From IMG/VR virus record IMGVR_UViG_3300032087_002060, positions 1 to 39,636 of that record: 39,636 bases of DNA; one strand, written 5' to 3'. Both the position numbers and the translations under genes were made by a program. The notes below the pieces were generated by a model, which was not told where the DNA came from, made no database searches, and saw only the letters and a list, made by a program, of their open reading frames with translations. This document shows, in pieces, positions 17,128-25,552 of the stretch (positions within the stretch are counted from its first letter, which is position 1; every line of letters starts with the position of its first letter). The DNA comes from a virus.

Positions 17128-18855
17128 TTATCCGTGACAGCTTAAACATTCATCGGAGTCTTTAAGTGCATTACGCTCTACTTGAAGACCTACTTTATCT
17201 GCTTCTACACCTGCGTTTGTTCGTAGGTAGTACAGTCCTTTAAGTCCTTGTTTGAAGGCTCGTAGGTGTACACCGTTGACGTATGACTTAGGTGAACCAG
17301 CAGGGAAGAAGAGGTTAACAGACTGACCTTGACAGATATACTGCTGACGGTCTGCTGAATGGTCTACTACCCAGTTCTGGTCTATCTCAAACGCAGTCTT
17401 GTACACTTCCTTAATATCCTCTGGGACATCTAGGTGTTGTACAGAACCTTCATTGTTAATGATGGACTTCCACACTTCAGGTGTGTTCATACCTAACACT
17501 TCAAGTGACTCTTCTAAGTGCTTGTTCTTAATAAGGTGAGCACCAGCACGAGTACGGTGTGTGTAGGCATTAGATTTTATAGGCTCGATACTAGCAGAGC
17601 AACCACAAATAATTGAGCTGTTAGCGTTAGGAGCGATAGCAAGAAGGTGAGCGTTCCTATGCCCACTCCCAACGATGTCTCCAGGTTCGCCAAGCTTCTG
17701 TGCAAGTCTCTTAGTTTCATTTACTGCCTGCTCCTTAATGGTTTTAAACATCTGGTCGTTTAATAGTTTTGCAACCATAGACTCCCAAGGAACTCGTTTA
17801 GACTGTAGGTATCCGTGGAAGCCCATAGCACCTAAGCCGATAGAGCGTTCACGTTGAGCCGAATAAGCTGCCTTATTTAGCTCATCAGGTGCATGGTCGA
17901 TGAAGAAAGTGATTACGTTATCAAGCAGACGCACAAGGTCTGCAATCATTGTAGTGTCTTTCCACTCGTCGTACTTTTCGAGGTTGACTGAGCTGAGACA
18001 ACAGACTGCTGTACGTTGTTCATCCGTTGCGAGATGGATTTCATTGCACAGGTTACTTCCCATAATGCGTAATCCAATTCCCTTTTGATACTCATTGAGT
18101 CCTCGGTTGGCAGTGTCGATAAAGTTGAGGTAAGGGCTTCCAGTTCTGAAGCGAGCTTCAAGAAGTCGTTGCCACAAGTCTCTAGCTTTAACACCAGCGC
18201 GTTCGTGTCCAGTGCTAGGGTCACGTAGTTTCCATTCTGAGTCATTTTCTACAGCCTCCATAAAGTCATCTGTAATGTTGACAGCGTTGAACAGGTTAAA
18301 GCACTTACGGTTAGCATCACCACCAGTAGGCAACTTGAAGTTCATAAACTCAATGATGTCTGGGTGAGAAATGTCTAGGTAAGCGGCATAAGAACCCTTA
18401 CGTGTCTTGCCCTGTTTGTAAGCAGTCATCTGGCTGTCTACTACTTTGAGGAAAGGGATAGGGCCAGGTGACTTCTCAGATACACCGCGGACATCTGACC
18501 AATGGCCTCCTACTCCACCGCCTTTAACAGACAGCCAAGCCACCTCAGCGTTATGCTCAATCAACCCCTCTAGGGTGTCAGGGACATAAGTAAGGAAGCA
18601 TGAGATAGGTAAGCCTTTAGGTGCTTTACCTTCTGCTGGCGCGTTAGACAGTACAGGACTTGCAAACATAAACCATTGCTGAGAGGCGTAGTCGTAAATG
18701 CGTTGAGCAAACTCTAAGTCACCCTCACAGTAGGCAAGGGACGCTCTGGCTAGAGCATCCTGCGGGTCTTCCCCTGCTTCACAGTAGTAATCCTTAAGAA
18801 GGGTTAGTGCCTGTTCAGAGAAGTTCCCATTACGGGAGTAATCCACATCAATCAT
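17128..18855 (-). CDS. nrdA: Ribonucleotide reductase class I, large subunit NrdA (575 aa)
   Basis: NrdA is the catalytic subunit. The active-site set is complete: Cys86 (LPISCFL), Asn268-Cys270-Glu272 (NLCNEI), Cys285 (AVCCLSSVNL), the paired Tyr of the radical path (KGLYYLRT) and the C-terminal redox pair CLSC. E. coli NrdA is 761 residues; here the N-terminal ATP-cone that gives overall feedback inhibition is absent. I chose ATG 18855 because it overlaps the glutaredoxin stop by 8 bp (ATGATTGA), the same arrangement as at the mazG-glutaredoxin joint. A longer frame to 18897 exists but lies inside glutaredoxin. Confidence 0.95.
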   Translation of the reverse strand: MIDVDYSRNGNFSEQALTLLKDYYCEAGEDPQDALARASLAYCEGDLEFAQRIYDYASQQWFMFASPVLSNAPAEGKAPKGLPISCFLTYVPDTLEGLIEHNAEVAWLSVKGGGVGGHWSDVRGVSEKSPGPIPFLKVVDSQMTAYKQGKTRKGSYAAYLDISHPDIIEFMNFKLPTGGDANRKCFNLFNAVNITDDFMEAVENDSEWKLRDPSTGHERAGVKARDLWQRLLEARFRTGSPYLNFIDTANRGLNEYQKGIGLRIMGSNLCNEIHLATDEQRTAVCCLSSVNLEKYDEWKDTTMIADLVRLLDNVITFFIDHAPDELNKAAYSAQRERSIGLGAMGFHGYLQSKRVPWESMVAKLLNDQMFKTIKEQAVNETKRLAQKLGEPGDIVGSGHRNAHLLAIAPNANSSIICGCSASIEPIKSNAYTHRTRAGAHLIKNKHLEESLEVLGMNTPEVWKSIINNEGSVQHLDVPEDIKEVYKTAFEIDQNWVVDHSADRQQYICQGQSVNLFFPAGSPKSYVNGVHLRAFKQGLKGLYYLRTNAGVEADKVGLQVERNALKDSDECLSCHG

Positions 18856-19078
18856 TAAGCATCTCCTTAAGCTCACTGAAACCACCAACGTGCTCACTGT
18901 CTACGAAGATTTGAGGAACAGTCTTGAACACTCCAATCTCATCCATCAGGAAGTTCATAGCGTTAGTGTCAGTGGCGATGTCATAGTAAACAAAAGGGAT
19001 GCTGAAGTTTTCACACAGCTTCTTTGCCATGTCACAGTACGAGCAGTTGCTAGTACCAAAGATAATTACTTCATTCAT
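18848..19078 (-). CDS. Glutaredoxin (76 aa)
   Basis: This is a small glutaredoxin with the active site Cys12-Ser-Tyr-Cys15, the TVPQIF cis-proline segment and the GGFSEL glutathione-binding end. It most likely re-reduces the phage ribonucleotide reductase, whose gene follows at once with an 8-bp overlap. The start at 19078 overlaps the mazG stop by 8 bp. Confidence 0.93.
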   Translation of the reverse strand: MNEVIIFGTSNCSYCDMAKKLCENFSIPFVYYDIATDTNAMNFLMDEIGVFKTVPQIFVDSEHVGGFSELKEMLND

Positions 19079-19373
19079 CTTTAACGAAGACTCCATCAAC
19101 CATCTTGCCAGTTCGTTTTGAAATAATATTAAAAGCGTGTTCCATACACTCTTGTGGGGTCAATGCCCATGCCTCAGCTTGCATCGTGAGTGTAACAATG
19201 ATGTCCCCGATAGCGTCTTTAACTTCTTCTCGGTTCTTGTTAGCGATAGCTACACCTAGCTCTGTCGCTTCTTCCATTGTCTTAGTCCACTGAGCAAGCG
19301 GGTCAGCATCAGGGAGTATTCCTTTATCCCATCCCCACTTATTAATCCCTTCAAATAAAGTATCTGCGTTCAC
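19071..19373 (-). CDS. mazG: MazG-like nucleoside triphosphate pyrophosphohydrolase (100 aa)
   Basis: The protein has the all-alpha NTP pyrophosphatase motif: EEATELGVAI (residues about 35-44) and DAIGDIIVTLTMQA (about 53-66), giving the EExxE and ExxD-type metal ligands. Phage MazG proteins hydrolyse nucleoside triphosphates or lower ppGpp, which may keep the host in a growth-like state. It starts at GTG, overlapping the upstream stop in GTGA. It belongs to the nucleotide cluster with glutaredoxin and nrdA. Confidence 0.88.
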   Translation of the reverse strand: MNADTLFEGINKWGWDKGILPDADPLAQWTKTMEEATELGVAIANKNREEVKDAIGDIIVTLTMQAEAWALTPQECMEHAFNIISKRTGKMVDGVFVKDE

Positions 19374-19615
19374 CAGTTGTGTCCCTCTGTTTTTTCCATG
19401 TTCTTAATCATTCTATCCAAGTACCAACGAGCTTTCTTGGCATCTTCAATAGGGTTGTTTTTGTTCCACAAGCGAGACCCAAGATACTTAAGGACATTGC
19501 CGTGGCAGTAGTGAATAGCGTCATAGTTACCTAAGACATCTTCGATGTACTCAATGGTCTCTATGTTGCCAGCTTTGTAGTGCGCTGGGCTGTTTACATT
19601 ATCTACGGTGTCCAT
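19370..19615 (-). CDS. DUF3310 protein (81 aa)
   Basis: The sequence VNSPAHYKAGNIETIEYIED followed by GNVLKYLGSRLWNK and DAKKARWYLD is the DUF3310 signature. This domain also occurs in T7 gp1.7, a nucleotide kinase for dTMP and dGMP, but the isolated short form has no proven activity. It overlaps the exonuclease end by 13 bp and shares GTGA with mazG. Confidence 0.88.
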   Translation of the reverse strand: MDTVDNVNSPAHYKAGNIETIEYIEDVLGNYDAIHYCHGNVLKYLGSRLWNKNNPIEDAKKARWYLDRMIKNMEKTEGHNW

Positions 19616-20328
19616 AGATTCACCTCTCCTGTATCAATGTTGTACTCACCGTTACGTAGTATACGTGCAAGGCGAGCGTTCTCTAAAGCTACCTCAGCGC
19701 CTAAACCTGCTTTGTAGAAGGTGTGGACTACTAGCTTCCACATCTCGTCAGCATCTTTAGCTTCGTCGAGTATCTTGGCTGCGGTTACTGCACCAATCTT
19801 AGGACATCCTTTGTAGTTGTCCGTTACATCCCCTGTGAGGGTCTGGGTGAAGAACTTATAGTCAGCCTCAAGTTCAGTGATTGTAACCTCTTTACCATCA
19901 ATCCAGTGTCTACCAGGTATGGTTTCAAGGTCTTTGTCCTGTGAGAAACACAAGTACTCATCTGAACTTGAAGTAAGAATACCAAGAACATCGTCAGCTT
20001 CCAAGTTTTTCCACTGCATCCCGTTATGGTTTTCCATGATGTAGTCTTTAGCAAACTCCAACAGCATAGGCTTGCGGGTGTTTGTACGGTTTGCTTTGTA
20101 GTAGTCGGCTACTGATTTACGGTAGTTGATAGTAGAGCTGATAGGGACAGCGTACTTGTCTGCACCACTGTCTGCTACAAGCTTTTTAATAGCCTCATCA
20201 ACTTTAGCTAGTACGTCTGACTCGTAGGAGTGAAGAGTCCAAAGACCATCACCCCAGTTAATTGGCTGTTCACAGGCGGCTGATGCGTGGTACGCAACAA
20301 TGTCACCATCAATTAGCAATGTTGTCAT
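19603..20328 (-). CDS. 5'-3' exonuclease, T7 gp6-like (241 aa)
   Basis: This is a flap/5'-nuclease-type enzyme. It has the N-terminal metal site LLIDGDIVAY, the YKANR helical arch segment (about residues 77-83), EADDVLG and SQDKDLE metal-binding acids, and the H3TH region TLTGDVTDNYKGCPKIG. In T7 gp6 removes RNA primers, breaks down host DNA and works in recombination. I chose ATG 20328, 9 bp behind AGGAGG; a TTG two codons upstream is possible. It follows a small membrane protein and overlaps DUF3310. Confidence 0.93.
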   Translation of the reverse strand: MTTLLIDGDIVAYHASAACEQPINWGDGLWTLHSYESDVLAKVDEAIKKLVADSGADKYAVPISSTINYRKSVADYYKANRTNTRKPMLLEFAKDYIMENHNGMQWKNLEADDVLGILTSSSDEYLCFSQDKDLETIPGRHWIDGKEVTITELEADYKFFTQTLTGDVTDNYKGCPKIGAVTAAKILDEAKDADEMWKLVVHTFYKAGLGAEVALENARLARILRNGEYNIDTGEVNLWTP

Positions 20329-20491
20329 CGTCAAAGCCCTCCTCTACGTTGTCCATGTGCATACGCATAATGTCGATGCCTTCTTTAATCTGCACGTAGT
20401 CCAGCCAAGACTGGAACGCTAAACGCACAGCAAAGACGACAGATACAAGAGTGAACGATAAGCCTAGCATCCAGTAGACGACTTCCATCAT
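20309..20491 (-). CDS. Small membrane protein (60 aa)
   Basis: Residues 3-24 form one strongly hydrophobic helix (VVYWMLGLSFTLVSVVFAVR), followed by a charged helix and an acidic end (EEGFDDDN). This suggests a single-pass inner-membrane protein; no family is recognised. It starts in an ATGA overlap with the nuclease-like gene upstream and has a GGAG ribosome site. It sits in the replication operon. Confidence 0.7.
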   Translation of the reverse strand: MMEVVYWMLGLSFTLVSVVFAVRLAFQSWLDYVQIKEGIDIMRMHMDNVEEGFDDDNIAN

Positions 20492-20844
20492 TGTTTCTCC
20501 AATTCTTTAAAAACTTTAACAGTGTCGGTGGAGAAAAGTTTACTCAGGTTTACTAGGTACATCTTAGATGCCCAGTTATCTCCACCTTTAACAACCTTAT
20601 GGTCATCAAGTTCCTCCACCAGTGTACGAAGCACATCTACATCAAACATCAATGTAGCGTACACAGTGTCCCCTATCGCTAGGTTATGGAACCAGTAGTC
20701 AGCTTCAGTAGAGGCTATACCGCTAGGCTTGCCATAGCTTTCAAACTCTATAGCAATGTTACCAGTCTTAGCCCACATACCTCGTTCTGTCTTAACTTCT
20801 ATCTTCTTGTTCTCTAGCATGGCTACAACACGTTCTTCGTGCAT
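20488..20844 (-). CDS. PD-(D/E)XK-like nuclease family protein, start uncertain
   Basis: The protein has a restriction-nuclease-like core: EERVVAMLE, then KIEVKTERG, then NIAIEFESYGKPSG and TEADYWF. This fits the E...(E/D)xK pattern, and similar proteins occur in other marine T7-like phages beside the DNA polymerase. The first ATG in the conserved part is 20844 (118 codons). However, the same frame stays open upstream and still reads like protein (KKYNNDKRFDVDLAYG) back to about 20893, right at the polymerase stop. Upstream ATGs lie inside the polymerase gene (21009 is the nearest). No GTG or TTG fills the gap. Confidence 0.7.
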   Translation of the reverse strand: MHEERVVAMLENKKIEVKTERGMWAKTGNIAIEFESYGKPSGIASTEADYWFHNLAIGDTVYATLMFDVDVLRTLVEELDDHKVVKGGDNWASKMYLVNLSKLFSTDTVKVFKELEKQ

Positions 20845-20893
20845 CTGTCCGTAAGCTAGGTCTACATCAAAACGTTTATCGTTGTTGTACTTC

Positions 20894-22600
20894 TTAGTGG
20901 GTGTCTGCCCAGTTCTTTCCGACTTTGTACTCTGAGTCGAGAGGACAGCGGAATTTGTAATAGCGTTCTGTGTAGTGCATTGCTTCTGTAATGAGCTTGC
21001 CGATTTCATCTTCAATACCTTGCTTAACTTGTACTTGGACTTCATCGTGAACAAACGCCACAATCGAAGCATCTTCCTCTGTGTAACCATTTGCCTCTAG
21101 TGACTGGACTATTTGCCAGTACCAACGTTTACAAATGATTGCTCCAGCGGATTGTAATAATGTGTTGAGAGCTGCGTGGGAGTGACGGATAGGGATAATC
21201 CTACCATCAAGACCTTTAATCCAACCCTTCTCTGCTGATTTACCTACAGCATCCCTAAGCATCTTAAGTGCGGGTGTCTTCTCAAGAAACTTCTTCTTGA
21301 TACGTTTACCTTCCTTAGCGCCTTTACCAATTATAGCACCACACTTCTCATCTCCCGCGCCATAAAGAAAGCCGTAGATAAATGTCTTGGCATTGTTACG
21401 GGTGGGTAGACCAGCAGCCAGTTGGTTTGCTGTGTGGATGTCTCCTTCTAAAATCTCACGACCGTAGGCACCATCGTCATACTTCGCCATGTAGTGTGCG
21501 AGGCATCGTAGCTCCAACCCGCTAGCATCAGCACCAAGAAGACTGTAACCAGAAGGGACAGTAAACATACTACGGCACTCAACACCATAGGGCGCTCCGA
21601 CGCTAGGGACTTGAGCCATGTTAGGGTTGCTGTGGGTACAGCGCGAAGTAACTGCCCCCATGTGATTAACTCGCCCATGAAGCCTCCCGTTACGCTCAAG
21701 CTTTAGCCATGCCTGGTTGCCAGAACCAAGCTGGCCTAGGCGTTTGTTTAGCATTAGGTATTCCACAAGCAACTGAGCTTCTGGCATATCAATCTTAGAT
21801 AGGATTGTTTCGTCTACTTTAGGCTGTCCTGAGTCGGTGAATACGTCAGGCTTCCATCCCCGCTTAATAAGTCTGTCAGCAATTTGCTGTCGAGAGGCTG
21901 GGTTAAACGGGATAGTCTTAGTCTTAGTCTTAAGCTCGACAATCGTGGGTTCAAACGTGGATTGAAGATTCTGTTCAATCTCCTGCTTTCGTTCTGCAAG
22001 CTCTCCAAATAAGGAACGTGCGGCATCAACATCAAACGCGAAACCCCGTTGCTCTTGAAGAAACATTTGGTTAGCGATGTTGTGCTCAAGTTGTAGCGCG
22101 TCTTCAGAAAAGTTCTTTGACTGAATGAGCGCCAGAAGAGTCTTTGTGACCTGTGTGTCTTGAATACAGTATTCGAGCATTTCGGGCGTGAAGCTGTCCC
22201 ATACTTCCGCAGTACCATCGTTAAAGTCTCCTTTGTGGTCTCCTAGGCGGTAGCCCCAAGCCTTGAGGGAGTGTGAACCCCAAAGCTTCTTAGGGATACG
22301 TTTGTTTTCACTGTCTACCTGACCTAGGTGAGGCCAGATTGTGCGTGAGGCTACTAAGGTGTCAAACTTCTCACCTTTAAATGTGTAACCCCACAGCTTC
22401 TCTAGGACTGGTAAGTCGTAGCCTATGATGTTGTGCCCTATGATTTGGTCTGCCTCTTCGATGAAAGGTATACACGATTGACATGAATTTGTGTCAAAAG
22501 TGTGTACTTCATCTGTATCTGCATTTCGCAGAACTACACAGTGAATAGTATCGACTGTTGATAGTAAGCCGTTAGTTTCAATATCTAAGATGTAGCGCAT
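20894..22600 (-). CDS. DNA polymerase, family A, T7 gp5-like (568 aa)
   Basis: This is the replicative polymerase. The 3'-5' exonuclease domain has Asp6 and Glu8 (LDIETNG) and the third motif Asp148 (YCIQDTQVT). The polymerase domain has motif A (GADASGLELR, about 356-365), motif B (RNNAKTFIYGFLYG, 401-414) and motif C (VHDEV). The residue matching E. coli Pol I Phe762 is Tyr409, as in T7. At 568 residues it is shorter than T7 gp5 (704), so the thioredoxin-binding insertion is probably missing. I chose ATG 22600, where the exonuclease motif follows directly; the longer frame would swallow the upstream small gene. Confidence 0.96.
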   Translation of the reverse strand: MRYILDIETNGLLSTVDTIHCVVLRNADTDEVHTFDTNSCQSCIPFIEEADQIIGHNIIGYDLPVLEKLWGYTFKGEKFDTLVASRTIWPHLGQVDSENKRIPKKLWGSHSLKAWGYRLGDHKGDFNDGTAEVWDSFTPEMLEYCIQDTQVTKTLLALIQSKNFSEDALQLEHNIANQMFLQEQRGFAFDVDAARSLFGELAERKQEIEQNLQSTFEPTIVELKTKTKTIPFNPASRQQIADRLIKRGWKPDVFTDSGQPKVDETILSKIDMPEAQLLVEYLMLNKRLGQLGSGNQAWLKLERNGRLHGRVNHMGAVTSRCTHSNPNMAQVPSVGAPYGVECRSMFTVPSGYSLLGADASGLELRCLAHYMAKYDDGAYGREILEGDIHTANQLAAGLPTRNNAKTFIYGFLYGAGDEKCGAIIGKGAKEGKRIKKKFLEKTPALKMLRDAVGKSAEKGWIKGLDGRIIPIRHSHAALNTLLQSAGAIICKRWYWQIVQSLEANGYTEEDASIVAFVHDEVQVQVKQGIEDEIGKLITEAMHYTERYYKFRCPLDSEYKVGKNWADTH

Positions 22601-22619
22601 TGCTCTGTCTCCGCAGTAG

Positions 22620-22787
22620 CTAGTGGTAGGTGGCGTAGTAAGCCTCCAGTTCTTGTTCAAAAAACTCTCTGAACGTTTCGATGTCGGGCCACTCGCCCAT
22701 GTCCAAACCTTCTTTCTCAAGGTCGTAAAGAGTGAATAAGAACTTCAACCACGCTTTACGTAAATCGTCTTCAGTGTAAGTAATCAT
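22620..22787 (-). CDS. Small acidic protein between helicase and polymerase (55 aa)
   Basis: The frame starts at an ATG overlapping the helicase stop (TAATG) and ends 19 bp before the polymerase start. The product is helical and rich in aromatic and acidic residues (LRKAWLKFLFTLYDLEKEG, FREFFEQELEAYYATYH). No family is recognised. Tight packing and coupled start argue that it is translated. Confidence 0.7.
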   Translation of the reverse strand: MITYTEDDLRKAWLKFLFTLYDLEKEGLDMGEWPDIETFREFFEQELEAYYATYH

Positions 22788-24385
22788 TAGAAATCATCCT
22801 GTTCCTCGCTAAAGAAGGTTTCGGTCATACGACCTGTCTCTTTGTTGTACTCAAGGTGGCAGGCTACTCCTGTTTCACCAGTCCATCGGTTCTTGAGTAT
22901 TCTTATTGTTGTGAGGTTGGCGTTGTCTTTGTCTTGCTGGTTACGCTCTAGGCCAACCACCATGTCACTCAACTGAGCTATGGCTGCTGAACCTCGTAGT
23001 TGTGCAAGTGAAGTAGTAGCACCTTCCTCGTGTCCCTTTCCTTCGGGACGTTTCAAGTGTGATACAAGTATAAGTCCACACTGTAATTCCTCCGTTAGTG
23101 TACGGAGTTTGGTCATGGTGTTATCAATAAGCCTACGTTCATCCCCATCACCCATGCCAGACACAACGATGCTGAGGTGGTCAAGGACAATATAATTGCA
23201 GCCACAACCACGAACCAAGTATCTGATTTTTGCAAGTAGATTGTCGCTGTCGGTAGAACCCCAATGGTCATACAGAAAAACATTACCACTTCCCACGGTA
23301 GCGTTAAAAGCATCCTTAAGTTCCTCTTTGTCTATACCTTCAGCACCTAAGTGCAGAGGCTTGTTTAGGGCTAACCCCATGAGGCCAAGAGAGGTACGCT
23401 TAACGCTTTCTTCTAGGGCGATGTAACCAACTGTATGGCCTTGCTTAATAATGTCGTAAGCAATCTCTCTGGTAAGCTGTGACTTACCGATACCTGAGCC
23501 AGCAGTGATGGTTACAATCTCACCCCTACGTATCCCTAACGTCTTCTCGTTAAGACCGTTGAAAGGGTAAGGGATGGACTCAACCACCTCTTCTGAGGAG
23601 ACCAGCTCCCACAGCTCAGTGCCAGAAACAATGCCATCTGGTCTAAACACCTTAGCTGCCCATACTGCATCAACCAGTTCTTTAACTCGTCCCTCTTGTA
23701 GCATATCGCTAGCATCTTTAAGGGGCAGAGACGCAATCTTTGCCTTGCCAGGTGTGAGGAGTAAGGCGCACTCTTCAGCCGCTTTCTTACCTACCTCATC
23801 ATTGTCAAACATGAAGATGACTGACTCGAACTGTTCAAGCCATTCAATACTCTTCTGAATGTCACGTTTAGCTCCAGCAGCCCCAGAGCGTACTGATACG
23901 ACAGGCCACTTGTTGCCAAATGCTTGGCTTAGGGATAGAGCGTCAAGCTCACCCTCAGTGATTGTGACCATCTTGCCTGCGTCACGCCAAAGGTGTCTAC
24001 CGTAAAGGTGAGAGTTCTTAGCGTCACCAAGGAACGTAAAGTCCTTGTTAGCAAAGCGTATCTTCTGGCCTATAACCTTACCGCTATTATCACGGTAGGA
24101 AGCGACCTGAACTTTCTGGTTGTTGTAGTCTGCTACTTGGTAGTCCCACAGCTTACAAGTTTCGGCAGATAGTTTGCGTTTAGGTAACGCTTGGACTTGC
24201 CCTCGTACTTGTCTGAAGTCTGTAGGTATCTCAACTACGTTTGTAGTTACCTCGTCATCTGAAGGAGTTACAGTCTCACAAGAGAAACAGTAATGATGCC
24301 CGTCTGAATATAGAGCGTTAGCATCACTACTGCCACAGTGAGGACAGGCTTCTTTCTTGATGTATGCACTGTCCTCTGCTGTCAT
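22787..24385 (-). CDS. DNA primase-helicase, T7 gp4-like (532 aa)
   Basis: One protein opens the fork and makes RNA primers. The N-terminal zinc ribbon is CPHC...CFSC (residues 14-36). The TOPRIM primase core has TEGELDAL and FMFDNDEVGKKA. The C-terminal RecA-like hexameric helicase has Walker A GSGIGKSQ (near residue 300), Walker B YIVLDHLS, and the QLRGSAAIAQLSD sensor region. The length is close to T7 gp4A (566). The acidic end (EEQDDF) may bind the polymerase, as in T7. Confidence 0.96.
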   Translation of the reverse strand: MTAEDSAYIKKEACPHCGSSDANALYSDGHHYCFSCETVTPSDDEVTTNVVEIPTDFRQVRGQVQALPKRKLSAETCKLWDYQVADYNNQKVQVASYRDNSGKVIGQKIRFANKDFTFLGDAKNSHLYGRHLWRDAGKMVTITEGELDALSLSQAFGNKWPVVSVRSGAAGAKRDIQKSIEWLEQFESVIFMFDNDEVGKKAAEECALLLTPGKAKIASLPLKDASDMLQEGRVKELVDAVWAAKVFRPDGIVSGTELWELVSSEEVVESIPYPFNGLNEKTLGIRRGEIVTITAGSGIGKSQLTREIAYDIIKQGHTVGYIALEESVKRTSLGLMGLALNKPLHLGAEGIDKEELKDAFNATVGSGNVFLYDHWGSTDSDNLLAKIRYLVRGCGCNYIVLDHLSIVVSGMGDGDERRLIDNTMTKLRTLTEELQCGLILVSHLKRPEGKGHEEGATTSLAQLRGSAAIAQLSDMVVGLERNQQDKDNANLTTIRILKNRWTGETGVACHLEYNKETGRMTETFFSEEQDDF

Positions 24386-24525
24386 TGCTCGTCTTCCTCT
24401 GCCAACTCAGCTTCAATAGCATCCAGCCAATCAGTCAAAAGGTCACGTAGCTCTTCAAGCTCGTAGTCGTCTGCCTCGCTGTAAATTTTTTGGATGATGT
24501 CATCTAAGTCTAGTTTAAGTTTCAT
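24382..24525 (-). CDS. Small acidic protein (47 aa)
   Basis: Starting at ATG 24525, in an ATGA overlap with the endonuclease I stop, this encodes a short, very acidic helical protein (SEADDYELEELRDLLTDWLDAIEAEL in part: EELRDLLTDWLDAIEAEL). It overlaps the helicase start by 4 bp (ATGA). No family is recognised. A DNA-mimic or an adaptor role is conceivable but not shown. Confidence 0.65.
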   Translation of the reverse strand: MKLKLDLDDIIQKIYSEADDYELEELRDLLTDWLDAIEAELAEEDEQ

Positions 24526-24887
24526 AACCAACCCTCTGGTATGTGTTCGCCTTCGGCCCATAGGAACCCATTGCGTTCTGCCCATTCTGCACAAGTCATC
24601 TTAGACCCGTCCTTGCGCTTCTTAGCGCCTTGGACTGGAGAGTTACCCCGCTGAAAGAGAAAGCGAATATCAAGCTCAGGGTGTTGGGCTTTAACTGCTT
24701 TCATCTTTCGCTGGGCATCTTGTCTGAAGTAGCCTTTGACCTCTACGTAAATACCATTCACGAATAAGTCTGGGATGTACTTCCTCTCCACAACGTAGGG
24801 TACAGTATGAGGTTCGTACTCGTACTGCACTCCACGCTTCTCAAGGTCAGAGATAACCCGATGCTCAAAAGTCCCCTTCAGATTCAT
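24522..24887 (-). CDS. Endonuclease I (Holliday junction resolvase), T7 gp3-like
   Basis: T7 gp3 cuts branched DNA and degrades host DNA. The catalytic pattern is clear: an N-terminal Glu (GTFEHRVISDLE), then YIPDLFVNGIYVEVKGYF with the Asp and Glu-x-Lys of the PD-(D/E)XK site, then KAQHPELDIRFLFQ, which is nearly the T7 text (REQHPELDIRIVF). The start at 24887 (MNLKGTF) overlaps the ssDNA-binding protein end by 23 bp; the frame is open to 24911, so a slightly longer form is possible. Confidence 0.93.
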   Translation of the reverse strand: MNLKGTFEHRVISDLEKRGVQYEYEPHTVPYVVERKYIPDLFVNGIYVEVKGYFRQDAQRKMKAVKAQHPELDIRFLFQRGNSPVQGAKKRKDGSKMTCAEWAERNGFLWAEGEHIPEGWL

Positions 24888-25491
24888 TGGTGTCATCCAT
24901 ACCGTCATCAAACGGACTGGTTGCCATTTCCATCTTCTCTGCTACGAAGCCTTCTTCTTCGTCAAACATAGAAGCGCCACCGTTACCGTACTCAACAAGC
25001 TCGATAACCTGTACGCCTTTAAGACGGAGGCTCACACCAACCTGCTTAGTAGAAGCCATAACGTAAGGGATAGGCTCAAAGGCCACCTTAACTACAGACC
25101 CATTACCAATAAGGTTGTTTGAGTCCATTGGGTTACGTTTAGCGTCTACTACGATAGGCTTCTGGTCATACAGAGAGCCATCACGAGTCTGGACTTTAGC
25201 TTTCAGCTTGAAGCGGAACTCTACTAGACCAGTCTCGTTACCGTCTTTGTCGTAGTGTGGTTCATACGCAGCTTTAGTGGACAGGCTGTTCTTCTTCTTA
25301 GGGAAAGCCTTAACCTCTTCATCAAAGCGGTCTTGAACTACTTTATCGAGGTACTCACAAATGCCAGTTGCCTCTTCTTCAGGAATAGTAACCTGAATAG
25401 AGTATGTGCCGTTTGGGTCGAACTTGGTGTCAGGTTCAAAGACCTTTGCCCATAGTGCGTTACCCTGAATTACTTTAGCTTTAGCAGCCAT
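24865..25491 (-). CDS. Single-stranded DNA-binding protein, T7 gp2.5-like (208 aa)
   Basis: The protein has the OB-fold body of the gp2.5 group and the diagnostic acidic C-terminal tail ending in phenylalanine (SPFDDGMDDTNESEGDF), which in T7 contacts polymerase and helicase. T7 gp2.5 has 232 residues. It is the first gene behind the phage promoter at 25530, matching phi2.5 in T7, and is followed by endonuclease I as in T7. Confidence 0.9.
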   Translation of the reverse strand: MAAKAKVIQGNALWAKVFEPDTKFDPNGTYSIQVTIPEEEATGICEYLDKVVQDRFDEEVKAFPKKKNSLSTKAAYEPHYDKDGNETGLVEFRFKLKAKVQTRDGSLYDQKPIVVDAKRNPMDSNNLIGNGSVVKVAFEPIPYVMASTKQVGVSLRLKGVQVIELVEYGNGGASMFDEEEGFVAEKMEMATSPFDDGMDDTNESEGDF

Positions 25492-25529
25492 AATATCTCC
25501 TTGAGTGTATTAAGTTTACCCATATAGGG

Positions 25530-25545
25530 CTATAGCAGTGGGTTT
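25530..25545 (-). promoter_or_regulatory. Phage RNA polymerase promoter before the ssDNA-binding protein gene
   Basis: Second exact copy of AAACCCACTGCTATAG, 39 bp before the ssDNA-binding protein ATG and just after the RNA polymerase gene. It would start the replication and nucleotide-metabolism transcript, like T7 phi2.5. The flanking bases differ from the other two copies, so the conserved core is the 16-mer itself. Confidence 0.88.
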
Positions 25546-25552
25546 AAGACAG

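Noticed and set aside
20735-20755. CTATAGCAATG in the nuclease-like gene, similar to the promoter end
   Set aside because: The upstream half of the motif does not match and the site is inside a gene.
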